A stretch of 64,000 nt of DNA. It comes from CBDFFW01 sp965246945 (GTDB lineage: Bacteria > Pseudomonadota > Alphaproteobacteria > UBA11073). The position numbers and the translations under genes are program-made. Below, piece by piece: positions 1 through 9,760 of the stretch (positions are counted from its first letter, which is position 1; every line of letters begins with the position of its first letter). The notes beneath the pieces were generated by a model. The model ran no database searches, was not told the DNA's origin, and saw only the letters and a program-made list of their open reading frames with translations. The stretch spans positions 1,302,001-1,366,000 of the forward strand of contig CBDFFW010000001.1 in NCBI GenBank assembly GCA_965246945.1, read 5' to 3'.

Positions 1-1157
<1,157 letters not shown>

Positions 1158-1276
1158 TAAAAAGAGACCGTAACGGCTGCAAACGCCACAAGCAATCTTT
1201 GCGTAAATATGTTTGCAAGTATTAAATGGGCTTGATTTTAAGATATAGCGTCAAGTAAAGTACATTAAGGTAGATC

Positions 1277-1756
1277 ATGCAATTACAAAAGCAATTATCA
1301 GATGAGCAAAATGTTCCTGTTCTTCGTCAATCTCATTTGGTAACATCCGAAGATTTAATGGGTAAGGTTTCACCAGATATTGAAACAGTTATTCGCGATA
1401 AGCAACTGCAAATTAATACAAAATTTGGTGAGACAGTTGCATTAGATAAGGATATTGAAAAACTTAAAAGTATTGCTCGTGTGGCTGGTACTTCAGCCTT
1501 TACAACTGGTGCAATCTCTATTGTAGCATTTTTTATGCAAAATTCGGGTATAGCTACAAGTGAAGCTGTTTTAAGCATTACTTGCATATCAACGATGTTA
1601 TTTTATAAACATTTAGAAGGCAAAAAGCTTAACGATAAAAATACAATTGTAGAAAAAATGTTAAACATGAAAGATGATATGTTTAATGTATTAGCAGGCA
1701 ACACTTGTAATAATAATCTTCAAGTTACAAATTTTCAAAAAAATATAGAACCTTAA
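1277..1756 (+). CDS. AT-rich orphan protein with two predicted membrane helices
   Basis: This 159-residue protein is not recognised. The first 65 residues are hydrophilic and partly helical. Two hydrophobic segments follow at about residues 68-88 and 94-112, separated by only a few residues, and then a charged tail rich in Lys and Asn. This predicts a helical hairpin in the inner membrane. The ATG at 1277 is preceded by an AAGGTAG ribosome-binding site. The gene is clearly more AT-rich than carB and parE on either side. It is divergent from carB and convergent with parE, whose stop is 4 bp away, so it is a single-gene transcription unit. It may be a lineage-specific gene, a transferred gene or a secretion substrate. 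Confidence 0.7.
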   Translation: MQLQKQLSDEQNVPVLRQSHLVTSEDLMGKVSPDIETVIRDKQLQINTKFGETVALDKDIEKLKSIARVAGTSAFTTGAISIVAFFMQNSGIATSEAVLSITCISTMLFYKHLEGKKLNDKNTIVEKMLNMKDDMFNVLAGNTCNNNLQVTNFQKNIEP

Positions 1757-1760
1757 ATAT

Positions 1761-3734
1761 TTAAACATCCAACTCTTCCACAAACTGGGCATTCGCTTGG
1801 ATGAATTGATAGCGGGTTTCGGCGTTGCGGCCCATGAGGCGGTCGACAAGGTCGGTGATTTCGGTGATGTCGCTAGGCAGCATGACACGGACCAGCGTGC
1901 GTTTATCGGCGGCCATGGTGGTATCGCGCAATTGCGCGGCGGGCATTTCTCCTAATCCTTTAAAGCGGCTGGTTTCGACCTTTTTGCCTTTGAATTCCTT
2001 GGCCAGAATTTGCTCGCGGTGCTTATCGTCCCGCGCATAAATCACGGTGCTGCCAGCGGCCAAACGGTAGAGTGGCGGCAGTGCCAGATATAGCTGGCCG
2101 GCTTCAATAATCCCGCGCATCTGCAAAAAGAAATAGGTGATGAGCAGCGAAGCGATATGCGCGCCATCCACATCCGCATCGGTCATGATAATGACTTTGC
2201 CATAGCGCAAAGATGGCAGCACAAAGCTTTTGCCCGCGCCGCAACCAAGGGCAATCGCCAAATCTGCCAGCTCCTTATTATTTTTAAATTTATCATCGGT
2301 CGCGCTGGCCACATTCAGAATTTTTCCGCGTAGAGGCAGAATGGCTTGCACATCACGGCTACGCGCTTGCTTGGCCGAGCCGCCCGCCGAATCCCCTTCG
2401 ACGATGAACAATTCGGTGCGCGCCACTACATCGCTGGTGCAATCGGCCAGTTTTCCGGGCAGACGCAGGCGTTTGGATGCCGCCTTGCGGTTGGTATCTT
2501 TTTGTTCCTTACGGCGCAGGCGCTCATCGGCCTTGTTTAAAATGCGGTCAACCAGCCGGTCGCTCATGGTGCGGTCGGCTGTCAACCAATGGTCGAGATG
2601 GTCTTTAATCCCCTGTTCAACAAATTTAGTGGCTTCGGCACTGGCCAGTTTTTCTTTCGTCTGGCCTTGGAATTGCGGTTGTTTGATAAAAAGTGACAGG
2701 CTGGCGGTCAGACCGTTCACCACGTCATCGGCGGTGATCTGTGCGGCTTTTTTCTGACCGACGCGCTCGGCGTAGGCTTTCAAACCTTTGGTCAGCACAT
2801 TGCGCAAACCGGTTTCATGTGTGCCGCCTTCCGGCGTCGGTACGGCGTTACAATAGGTATTCACGAACCCATCTTCGTCATCATCTGGCCAGGTCAGCGC
2901 CCATTCAACCTTGGTGCTGCCATCTGGCAACGTGCTTTGCCCGGCAAAAATTGGGGTAAGCAACGAACGGTCGCCCAACGTCACTTCCAAATAATCGCGG
3001 ATACCGCCAGCGAAATGAAAAATGTCTTCGGCAGGTATATTATCAGTACCATCTAATAATTCAGCCGCGCATTTCCAATGAATGGTAACACCACGTTGCA
3101 GATAGGCTTTTGAGCGTGCCAGTTTATACAAACGGATTGGCCGGAATGTGATATTATTAGCGCCAAAAATTTCCGGGTCGGCCGCAAAGGTTACTTGTGT
3201 ACCCTTCCCCTTGGCCGTCCCTATTTTTTCCAATTTAGACGTGGCTTTGCCTTGCGAATAATGTTGCCGGTAGCGTATGCCATCGCGCAGCACTTCAACT
3301 TCAAGCGAACTGCTCAGCGCATTAACCACTGAAATTCCCACCCCGTGCAACCCGCCGGAAGTGACATAAGCTTTATCCGAAAATTTACCACCGGAATGCA
3401 GTGTAGTAAAAATAACTTCTAGCGCGGATTGTTTGGGGTATTTGGGATGCGGATCAATGGGAATGCCGCGGCCGTTATCGCGCACGGAAACACTGCCATT
3501 GGCGTATAATTCCAGCCAAATGTCGCTCGCATAGCCGGCAATTGCTTCATCCATGCTGTTATCCAGCACTTCGGCCACTAAGTGATGCAGTGCGCGTTCA
3601 TCGGTGCCGCCGATATACATACCTGGGCGGCGGCGAACCGGTTCCAAACCTTCCAGAACTTCAATATCAGCAGCAGTGTAAGTCGCTGGTTGAGAAGGTT
3701 TCTTCTTTGCCGCAGCACTAAATAAATCAGCCAT
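1761..3734 (-). CDS. parE: DNA topoisomerase IV subunit B
   Basis: This is the ATPase subunit of topoisomerase IV, which decatenates daughter chromosomes together with ParC. The 657-residue protein has the GHKL ATPase region at the N-terminus (GLEPVRRRPGMYIG, then EVLDNSMDEA with the catalytic Glu, DNGRGIP and GLHGVG). The TOPRIM region carries VEGDSAGGSAKQARSRD, PLRGKILN and the metal-binding DADVDGAHI. Length and the ASATDDKFKNNKELADL region fit alphaproteobacterial ParE better than GyrB, which is usually about 800 residues. Start is the ATG at 3734. It is separated from the dot/icm operon upstream by a terminator. Confidence 0.95.
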   Translation of the reverse strand: MADLFSAAAKKKPSQPATYTAADIEVLEGLEPVRRRPGMYIGGTDERALHHLVAEVLDNSMDEAIAGYASDIWLELYANGSVSVRDNGRGIPIDPHPKYPKQSALEVIFTTLHSGGKFSDKAYVTSGGLHGVGISVVNALSSSLEVEVLRDGIRYRQHYSQGKATSKLEKIGTAKGKGTQVTFAADPEIFGANNITFRPIRLYKLARSKAYLQRGVTIHWKCAAELLDGTDNIPAEDIFHFAGGIRDYLEVTLGDRSLLTPIFAGQSTLPDGSTKVEWALTWPDDDEDGFVNTYCNAVPTPEGGTHETGLRNVLTKGLKAYAERVGQKKAAQITADDVVNGLTASLSLFIKQPQFQGQTKEKLASAEATKFVEQGIKDHLDHWLTADRTMSDRLVDRILNKADERLRRKEQKDTNRKAASKRLRLPGKLADCTSDVVARTELFIVEGDSAGGSAKQARSRDVQAILPLRGKILNVASATDDKFKNNKELADLAIALGCGAGKSFVLPSLRYGKVIIMTDADVDGAHIASLLITYFFLQMRGIIEAGQLYLALPPLYRLAAGSTVIYARDDKHREQILAKEFKGKKVETSRFKGLGEMPAAQLRDTTMAADKRTLVRVMLPSDITEITDLVDRLMGRNAETRYQFIQANAQFVEELDV

Positions 3735-3820
3735 GTTCTGTATTATCCAAACGCTTTTCGTAGAAATTTCAAGTTATCTTATAAATAAGCACACACGTGA
3801 TTCTTTGAAAGCATATAGGC

Positions 3821-3852
3821 AAATAAAAAAGGCCCTAACTTGTGCTAGAGCC
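3821..3852 (-). terminator. Rho-independent terminator of the dot/icm operon
   Basis: Read on the minus strand, a stem GGCTCTA/TAGGGCC (one G-U pair) with a 7-8 base loop is followed directly by TTTTTTATTT. It lies about 25 bases downstream of the dotF stop codon and before parE, so it closes the type IVB secretion operon. Confidence 0.8.
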
Positions 3853-3876
3853 TTAAGGTTTCAAAGCAAAATTTAT

Positions 3877-4977
3877 TTAGCGAATGCTGCCTTTGGTGCC
3901 TTGGATAACCCAGGTGCCTTTTTGCAGGGTGATTGATTTCACTTTGCCAATGCCGGCCAAACTATCGCCCACTTTCACTTGTTGTAAATCATCGCTGCCA
4001 TGATCACTGACCCAGGCATTACCATTGCCAACTGCACGTAAGGTATAACGGCCAGAATTTGGCGTAGTTTTGTTGCTGGTTTTTGCAGCAGTGGCTTTAT
4101 GCGCAGTTTTTTTCTTCGCCGGTTTAGTCACTTTTGTCGAAGTTTCCGTGGTGGTTATGGTGAGAGCAGGTGCGTTGCTTTGATTGGCCAATTTCTGATT
4201 AAGCTCATCAATGGTTTGACGATTCTGCTGCGCGGTTTGCTGGGCTTCATTTAATTGCTGTTCCAGCATGGTTACGCGCTGTTGCATTTCACCATTGTGA
4301 TTAGCCGCAACAGGCACACTGCCTGGGGCCGTTGTGGTATTGGTTGTGGTGGTGCTGGCAGTTGTGGTTGTGGTTGCTGGTGCAGGCACTGCCGGTGTTG
4401 TTGAAGTAGCATTAGCAATGGGTGGCGCTGCGTTGTTTGAGGTGAAATTATTTGAATCTGCTGATGGCGCTGGTGTGGCGGCTGCATTGATATCGGTGAC
4501 CGGTGGCGGCGGTGACATTGCATCACTGGCTGCTGGCGCTGAACCAGAGACAATTGTGCCATCTGCCAAAGTGACTGGCTGGGTTGGCTGCTGTGCAAAC
4601 GGGTCAGGCGGCGTTAACGGCTTGTTCGCATCTGTTGGCGCTTGGCCAAATGCATCAGTTGCCGGTGCGGTCATACCGTTATTATCGGTGGGTGTTGCTG
4701 CAGTGGCTGGGTCGGTAGCCGGCGGCGGGTTATCTGCTGGCGGGTGAATTAAATTCATGCCGCCGAATTGCCAAAAGGCCAAGCCTGCTACCAATAAAAT
4801 GGGAATGATATAAATGGCCGCACTGGTCAGCGCCGAAGAACGCTTGGGCGCAACCGTGTGCTCAACCACACTTTTCGGTTCGCCGTCCATGCTATGCGCA
4901 TGTTCGTTCTCATCATACAGATGATCTTCGTAACCGAATTCATCGTGGTTTTCGTAAGGATCTTGTGGTGTGCTCAT
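3877..4977 (-). CDS. dotF/icmG: Type IVB secretion inner-membrane protein DotF/IcmG
   Basis: This is a bitopic inner-membrane component of the Dot/Icm core complex. The 366 residues comprise an acidic cytoplasmic N-terminus (1-45), one membrane helix (about 51-72), a long Pro/Thr/Ala-rich periplasmic linker (75-225), a predicted coiled coil (about 228-266), a Lys/Thr-rich stretch and a small C-terminal beta domain (about 309-366). The C-terminal domain ends VGDSLAGIGKVKSI and WVIQGTKGSIR, resembling PilP/GspC-type domains and the C-terminal domain known for DotF. Sequence similarity in this family is low, so the call leans on architecture and on position directly after dotG, as in Legionella icmE-icmG. 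The ATG overlaps the dotG stop (ATGA, 4974-4977). It is longer than Legionella IcmG because of the linker. Confidence 0.8.
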   Translation of the reverse strand: MSTPQDPYENHDEFGYEDHLYDENEHAHSMDGEPKSVVEHTVAPKRSSALTSAAIYIIPILLVAGLAFWQFGGMNLIHPPADNPPPATDPATAATPTDNNGMTAPATDAFGQAPTDANKPLTPPDPFAQQPTQPVTLADGTIVSGSAPAASDAMSPPPPVTDINAAATPAPSADSNNFTSNNAAPPIANATSTTPAVPAPATTTTTASTTTTNTTTAPGSVPVAANHNGEMQQRVTMLEQQLNEAQQTAQQNRQTIDELNQKLANQSNAPALTITTTETSTKVTKPAKKKTAHKATAAKTSNKTTPNSGRYTLRAVGNGNAWVSDHGSDDLQQVKVGDSLAGIGKVKSITLQKGTWVIQGTKGSIR

Positions 4978-6515
4978 TTTGCTATCTTAAAAACGTTGGA
5001 ATTGGATGGGTCTGAAGTGTTTGTGTTACTTGAATTATCGCTTTTAACCGGTTCGGTCAATGGATCAAGGAAGAAAATACCAACAGGGGTACCCGCCTCC
5101 ACTCGAACCAATGGTTGTATTTTGCCAGCTTCCTGCTTGGCAAAGCTACTAACCGTATTGGCCGCTTCCCCTAAACCGGCATTCGCCGCTTGGTTAAAAT
5201 CAATATCATTGGAGTTGTTTTGGGTTTGAACGACCGTACCATCGGCATTGACAATGGTGGTGGTTGAAACACCGCGATTGGCAATCACATTCCCGAATTC
5301 TTTCACAAAATCAGCGGCAGCTGGCACAATAATGCGTGAAAAATAACGCTGATCGACCTCAGTCGCCACGCCCGCCAAAGTGGTATTGGGATCCAGCGCA
5401 ATCGCATTAATTTGATATAATTTCCCGCGCATCGATAATTTGGTAAAGGAAATATATAGGTAATCGTTGAATACTTTAAATTCCCCAATCATGCGGGCAC
5501 CTTTTAATGGCCCTGCGACCAAACTGGCCAAAATAGGTGATGGCACGTCTGAATTGGCTTCGGTAAACATTTGACCGTAAACCACATCACCCGCCGGGAT
5601 TAACAATCTGACCATTGGCTCTTGCGTGGCGGCCGCTAAATTTAAACCATTATTACCAGAATTATTGGCCGTATTATTACCAACCCCAGCGGTGCCGAGC
5701 GTGCCGCCACCGGCATTTAAACTGGCTGCGCCGCCATTTAAATTACTGCCGCCATTCATATCCGCGCTCAGCGTGCTGGCCGCGGGTGTGTAAGTAATGG
5801 TTTGGGCTTGGGATGGCCCCCAGGCTTGGATCAGCGATTGCATTTGCTCGCTCATCGCTTTGCCCATCTCGGCCACAGCGGGATCGGGGCCAGCCGGCGG
5901 TGCAGCTTCACCATTGGCTTGCGCAGGGGTTGCAGCAGCCGGCTGGTTTGAATAAGCGGTCATGGGCGCGGCCGCTTGGGTTGGCGGCGCTGGCTGTTGT
6001 TGATTTTGCTGTACAAATTGTTCAAGCGGATCGAGCACTTGTTCTTTAGTATTTGCGTCCTGGCGCACGGGGCCCGAAGGCGTGGGAATGGCGCTGGTAT
6101 GGCTTTGTTCCGCTTGCTTGGCCGTGTCTTCGTTTTGTTGTTTGATCAGTTGCTGATATTGCTCAGATGTTTCATTGCCTGGCGTATAAGTTGCCTGGTC
6201 AGGACTATTGGTGACCGCTGCCTGATCTTGCGCTGGTTTTTTATTGCCGCCGACGAGCATAAATGCGCCGCCCGCCAGCACGCCAATGCCCACCACAACA
6301 GCCGCCAGCTTAGCCGCCGGATTGCTGTCTAACTGGGCCTTGATTTGGTCTAGCATCCCCTTGTGGGGCGGCTTTTCCGCCAGCGGATCGTCGTCGTTTA
6401 AATCTTCATCATAGGCTTCATCATAATAGTCCACCGCATGTTCATGCGGCTGGGCGTTATGCGCATGATCTTCGTGATCATCATGTTCATGGTCGGGTGA
6501 ATTGGGATCGATCAT
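4974..6515 (-). CDS. dotG/icmE: Type IVB secretion core-channel protein DotG/IcmE (VirB10/TrbI-like)
   Basis: This is the VirB10-like channel protein spanning the inner membrane and periplasm. The 513 residues have a His/Asp/Glu-rich cytoplasmic tail (1-50), one membrane helix (about 69-90), a long Gln/Ala/Asn-rich linker (about 95-300) and a conserved C-terminal domain starting near RLLIPAGDVVYGQ. That domain contains DVPSPILASLVAGPLKGA, KVFNDYLYISF and VEAGTPVGIFFLDPL, all typical of DotG. Legionella DotG is about twice as long because of pentapeptide repeats, and those are absent here. The start ATG overlaps the dotH stop by 4 bp. The extreme acidic and His-rich N-terminus could bind metal, but that is inference. 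Confidence 0.92.
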   Translation of the reverse strand: MIDPNSPDHEHDDHEDHAHNAQPHEHAVDYYDEAYDEDLNDDDPLAEKPPHKGMLDQIKAQLDSNPAAKLAAVVVGIGVLAGGAFMLVGGNKKPAQDQAAVTNSPDQATYTPGNETSEQYQQLIKQQNEDTAKQAEQSHTSAIPTPSGPVRQDANTKEQVLDPLEQFVQQNQQQPAPPTQAAAPMTAYSNQPAAATPAQANGEAAPPAGPDPAVAEMGKAMSEQMQSLIQAWGPSQAQTITYTPAASTLSADMNGGSNLNGGAASLNAGGGTLGTAGVGNNTANNSGNNGLNLAAATQEPMVRLLIPAGDVVYGQMFTEANSDVPSPILASLVAGPLKGARMIGEFKVFNDYLYISFTKLSMRGKLYQINAIALDPNTTLAGVATEVDQRYFSRIIVPAAADFVKEFGNVIANRGVSTTTIVNADGTVVQTQNNSNDIDFNQAANAGLGEAANTVSSFAKQEAGKIQPLVRVEAGTPVGIFFLDPLTEPVKSDNSSNTNTSDPSNSNVFKIAK

Positions 6516-7999
6516 TTGGGAGACCTTTGCACGCGAACCGGCGCAACTGTTGAAAGGGTATTATCGCTATCTGATTCGCCTAAAATATTTTCTAAATCAT
6601 GGGTGGTATCCGGTGCACCGGTCGCTGCTATGGTGGGTGGGTTGGTGTTGCCCGAACCAGGCGTGCCAGCTAAGGGGTTACCGGCTTGGCCGACTGCCTG
6701 GGTCGCACTTCTTTTATTCCCTTTGGTGCCGACAGTATTGGCTGTTGCCCCAATTGGATTGCTGCTGCCGATTCCGTTATTAGCACCTAAAGCTTCGCTG
6801 GCCGGCAAAATCAACTCGCCTTTGGCAATTTCATCGGTTTTGAAATTATTTTCAGGCGGAATAATCACCTTAATGCGCAGCATTTGGCCGGCATCAGACA
6901 TCAGCAAAACAGGTGTTTGCTCCAACACATAAACCGTGGTGCCATCGGCAGATTTGATTGAACTATCCCAGGCTGGTGATAATAGGGTCAGCGGGGTCCG
7001 CACATAATATTTAGCATTGATGAGCCACACTTTGGTGCGTTTATCGGTGCCCGCAATTTCCAGCTGCTTGGCATTTTTAGGCGGCAGGCCACTTAAAACC
7101 GCAATTTCCGCATCATCTTTGCCGGCCACATCGGTATACATATTCTTGCCTAATATTGGCGTAGTAGCTGCGGGCCCAGCAGCAGGCACGCGCACATCAT
7201 AGCGGTAGTAAACCGTGTCTTTACCCGCTTCGATTTTAAACGTCAAAGGCGTTGATAGTCCCTGTAAGGTGACGGATAGATTGCCTTTGCCATAACGCGT
7301 TTGCGGGATAATGCGCACAATATGGCCGGTGGTGGGTCCGGGGATTGAAAAGTTACCACCGACCACAATATGTTCAACCGGCCAGGGCTCGCCCGTGGAA
7401 TCGGTCACGGTCATGGTCGTCACATAACCAACGGCAACGCGAATAGTGGGCGGGGCCACACCTGGTTCTAATGAAATATTTTCAACTTTCACTTCGGCTT
7501 TAGGATCGGGATCCGGCGGCGGCGAAGCGGCTTTTTGGCTTTCGGACATGCGGCGCATCACCTCGCGGATTTGCGCCGGTGACATCGGAAATGCCCCTTT
7601 TAAAGCGTTATCAAACGCTTCCTGTTCCGGCGGCTTTTTATCGCTGATTTTCTCCAGCGATTTTTCTAAAGCGGCGGTTAATGACTGCAGTTCTGCATCA
7701 TCATTTGGATTGGCGGCAGGTGTTTGGGGCGCTGCGTTGCTAACCACTGGCGTGGTTTGCTGCTGCACCGTGGTGGTTTGGGTAGTTGTGGTTTGCGCCG
7801 GCGCTATAGTTGTGGCGACTGGCTGCACCACTGGACCACTGGTAGTTGCTGATTGATCAACGGTGGTGACAGTCTGCGTGGCTGCAGGTTGCCCCTGGGC
7901 CCAGGCACAATGGATGCCCAGGCTTAGCGTGAAAATGCTAAGCAAGCAGATGGCCTGTCGCCATTGATATCGCTGGCTTAGCTGCTGCGCGCGACCCAT
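6512..7999 (-). CDS. dotH/icmK: Type IVB secretion outer-membrane core protein DotH/IcmK
   Basis: This is the outer-membrane ring component of the Dot/Icm complex, which works with the lipoproteins DotC and DotD. The 495 residues start with a signal peptide (hydrophobic core about 15-32, likely cleavage near AWA-QG). A Thr/Gln-rich linker follows, then the family block MSPAQIREVMRRM (about 139-151). The conserved domain has LEPGVAPPTIRVAVGYV, DSTGEPWPVEH and YGKGNLSVTLQGLSTPLTF. The C-terminal 130 residues are low-complexity. The start ATG at 7999 lies inside the end of dotI (22-bp overlap), and the stop overlaps the dotG start, so the genes are probably translationally coupled. Confidence 0.92.
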   Translation of the reverse strand: MGRAQQLSQRYQWRQAICLLSIFTLSLGIHCAWAQGQPAATQTVTTVDQSATTSGPVVQPVATTIAPAQTTTTQTTTVQQQTTPVVSNAAPQTPAANPNDDAELQSLTAALEKSLEKISDKKPPEQEAFDNALKGAFPMSPAQIREVMRRMSESQKAASPPPDPDPKAEVKVENISLEPGVAPPTIRVAVGYVTTMTVTDSTGEPWPVEHIVVGGNFSIPGPTTGHIVRIIPQTRYGKGNLSVTLQGLSTPLTFKIEAGKDTVYYRYDVRVPAAGPAATTPILGKNMYTDVAGKDDAEIAVLSGLPPKNAKQLEIAGTDKRTKVWLINAKYYVRTPLTLLSPAWDSSIKSADGTTVYVLEQTPVLLMSDAGQMLRIKVIIPPENNFKTDEIAKGELILPASEALGANNGIGSSNPIGATANTVGTKGNKRSATQAVGQAGNPLAGTPGSGNTNPPTIAATGAPDTTHDLENILGESDSDNTLSTVAPVRVQRSPK

Positions 8000-8661
8000 T
8001 GTTCAATCCCCATCGCTGCCGGATTCGCCAATGGTGAAACCCGAACAATCTTTAATTTTAAAATTTGTCTTTGTGGTACTTTCTTATCACCAGCTTCAAA
8101 GGTAGTCAAAATCGGCATGTCCAACAGCCAATAATATACTTTATCCGGCCCAAGACCTTGGCTGGTAATCACCGGCGCTTCACTTGGCACGGTGGTCAGC
8201 ACCTGTTGTTTAGCTTCCACCCCTTCTAACAACCGTGATTTTTGCAAAGCATCCAAAAAGCTGTTCCAGCCAGTAACCGTGAAAAAGCGAGAACTGTCTT
8301 GCAACCGCTTGCGGTAATCCCGAAAATTAAAGGTCATCACTTCCGTGGCAGATTGGGTGGCCCAGGCAATCACGGCGGCATCGGTTTGATTAGGTATATT
8401 TAATGGGGTTAATTCAAGCAGGCGATTTTCGTTATTGACGGCGAAATAACGCGGTTCGGGCCGGTCTAAAAATAATTTATAACCCACAAAAACCAACAAC
8501 AGCAAAAATGCGGCACTTTGCAATAGCACGATTTTCATCAGGCTATCATGCTGCTGGCGTTGCTGATCAATACGACGCTGAACCTTAACTGCCATCCCAC
8601 CTTTGCCAGGTGATGCCGCGTTCGCAGTCGATGAATCTGGGCTATTGGCCATTAGCGCCAT
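7978..8661 (-). CDS. dotI/icmL: Type IVB secretion inner-membrane protein DotI/IcmL (TraM-like)
   Basis: DotI forms an inner-membrane subcomplex with DotJ. The 227-residue protein has one membrane helix (about 43-64) followed by DRPEPRYFAVNNENRLLELTPL. A periplasmic domain with NFRDYRKRLQDSSRFFTVTGW, QVLTTVPSEAPVI and LKIVRVSP follows. These match the DotI/TraM pattern closely, including the NQTxxxVxxWAxxxxxxxxxxNFxxYR signature. It starts at the ATG at 8661, 34 bases after dotJ. Confidence 0.92.
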   Translation of the reverse strand: MALMANSPDSSTANAASPGKGGMAVKVQRRIDQQRQQHDSLMKIVLLQSAAFLLLLVFVGYKLFLDRPEPRYFAVNNENRLLELTPLNIPNQTDAAVIAWATQSATEVMTFNFRDYRKRLQDSSRFFTVTGWNSFLDALQKSRLLEGVEAKQQVLTTVPSEAPVITSQGLGPDKVYYWLLDMPILTTFEAGDKKVPQRQILKLKIVRVSPLANPAAMGIEQWVARSS

Positions 8662-8695
8662 CTAAGCGGGTGTTTGGTGGATTCGGCAAGTAGCA

Positions 8696-8977
8696 TTATT
8701 GATGCTTTATTGATTTGTTATTCATGATGTCTGCTGCGACACGGGCTTTGATTTCCTTTTTGCTGATTGCAAAAATCGGCTTTAATTCTCCATTTTGGGA
8801 AGTGATATAATAAGCATTTTTCAAAGGCATAAAAAAAACTAACAGCATCAAGCCAACAAACATAATAACATTGGCCAGGCTTAACCATTTACCTGCAACC
8901 GTAAGCAGATTGTTGGTAAATTCATAAAACCGCGTATCGTTGAGTTCGGTGGCGATCCAATCGCGTTCAGCAGGCAT
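8696..8977 (-). CDS. dotJ/icmM: Type IVB secretion protein DotJ/IcmM (short DotI paralogue)
   Basis: DotJ is a short paralogue of the DotI N-terminus and its partner in the inner membrane. The 93-residue protein has a single membrane helix (about 33-51) preceded by NNLLTVAGKWLSLANV and followed by NAYYITSQNGELKPI, the same arrangement as in DotI but without the periplasmic domain. Legionella DotJ has almost the same length. It is the first gene of the module, 60 bases downstream of yidD. The order dotJ-dotI-dotH-dotG-dotF equals Legionella icmM-L-K-E-G. Confidence 0.85.
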   Translation of the reverse strand: MPAERDWIATELNDTRFYEFTNNLLTVAGKWLSLANVIMFVGLMLLVFFMPLKNAYYITSQNGELKPIFAISKKEIKARVAADIMNNKSIKHQ

Positions 8978-9037
8978 TAACTATGGCATACCCTAGAAAG
9001 TTGACAATTTGATAACAATTTTCAGCTGTTGCGCTAT

Positions 9038-9259
9038 TTATTTAACAAATTTGCCCCAGGGATGGCATTCAACCAATCTTTGCCCAGTCAATTTAAAGCC
9101 CTGAATAAAACCGTATTCCCGAAAAACCGCTTGCGCATAATGCGAACAACTCGGCTCAAACCGGCAGCTGCCCGCCAAATGCGGCCGGATGAGCAGTTGA
9201 TAAAGGCTGATCAAAGCGATAACGGCTTTAACGGCTAAATTGCGAAAAAAAACACGCAT
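9038..9259 (-). CDS. yidD: Membrane protein insertion efficiency factor YidD
   Basis: YidD is a small protein that assists YidC-dependent insertion of inner-membrane proteins. The 73 residues include an amphipathic start, LISLYQLLIRPHLAGSCRFEPSCSHYA with the three conserved Cys-region features, and the C-terminal HPWGKFVK. The ATG at 9259 was chosen because it gives the family's usual length; an upstream in-frame extension would run back into rnpA. The gene starts 10 bases after the rnpA stop, in the standard rpmH-rnpA-yidD order. The expected next gene, yidC, is absent and the dot/icm module lies there instead. Confidence 0.93.
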   Translation of the reverse strand: MRVFFRNLAVKAVIALISLYQLLIRPHLAGSCRFEPSCSHYAQAVFREYGFIQGFKLTGQRLVECHPWGKFVK

Positions 9260-9269
9260 GCGGATGCTT

Positions 9270-9740
9270 TCATTCAACCGCTTGAACAGGTTTAAACTTA
9301 CTGCGAAAAAACAGCATAGCGCGCTGCCAATCGGCTTGCAATTCAACAAAGTCCTGGACCAAAGCCGGTGCACGGGCGATGAGCAAGATATCAAGCGGCA
9401 CGGATAATTTTGCAACTTTGGTATCATTCACCAAAGCCCGCAAACGTCGTTTAATCCGGTTTCGTACTACTGCGCGCTTATCGATTTTTTTGGTGACGAC
9501 ATAACCAATGCGGTTTTGTAATGGTTCGACCTGAATTTTCTTATTGTTATCCTCGACCGCAGGTCGGGAATCCAAAAAATCTGTTATTAAGACTTTATTT
9601 TTTATTTGGATCTCCAGGACTTCGTGCTGAGGATAACAACGCGGCGTGGCTAAAGCAATAAAGCTCGGCCGAATCCATTTTACTTCGCTTTTTTGAATGC
9701 GAATAAAATCTGCCCGCTTTTTAATGGTTTCGAAACGCAT
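9270..9740 (-). CDS. rnpA: Ribonuclease P protein component, with an in-frame palindromic-element insertion
   Basis: This is the protein subunit of RNase P, which matures tRNA 5' ends. Family features are MRFETIKKRADFIRI at the start, GYVVTKKIDKRAVVRNRIKRRLRA (the RNR motif that contacts RNA) and DILLIARAPA near the end. The 156 residues exceed the usual 110-125. Residues about 34-66 are encoded by a 96-bp palindromic repeat (9544-9639) and do not resemble RnpA. The reading frame stays open and the catalytic RNR block follows intact. Start is the ATG at 9740, 20 bases after rpmH. Confidence 0.93.
   Translation of the reverse strand: MRFETIKKRADFIRIQKSEVKWIRPSFIALATPRCYPQHEVLEIQIKNKVLITDFLDSRPAVEDNNKKIQVEPLQNRIGYVVTKKIDKRAVVRNRIKRRLRALVNDTKVAKLSVPLDILLIARAPALVQDFVELQADWQRAMLFFRSKFKPVQAVE
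9544..9639. repeat. Palindromic element inserted in frame in rnpA
   Basis: The outer arms are a perfect 11-bp inverted repeat, TTGTTATCCTC (9544-9554) and GAGGATAACAA (9629-9639). An inner imperfect pair ends in AATCCAAA and TTTGGATC. Length is 96 bp, a multiple of three, so the rnpA frame is kept. It encodes about 33 extra residues rich in Asn, Lys and Ile. Confidence 0.8.
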
Positions 9741-9760
9741 GGCGGCTAACCCGCCCTAAA

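Noticed and set aside
4334..4747. Long plus-strand frame rich in Val, Gly and Ala
   Set aside because: It is the antisense of the Thr/Pro-rich linker of dotF and has only low-complexity composition.
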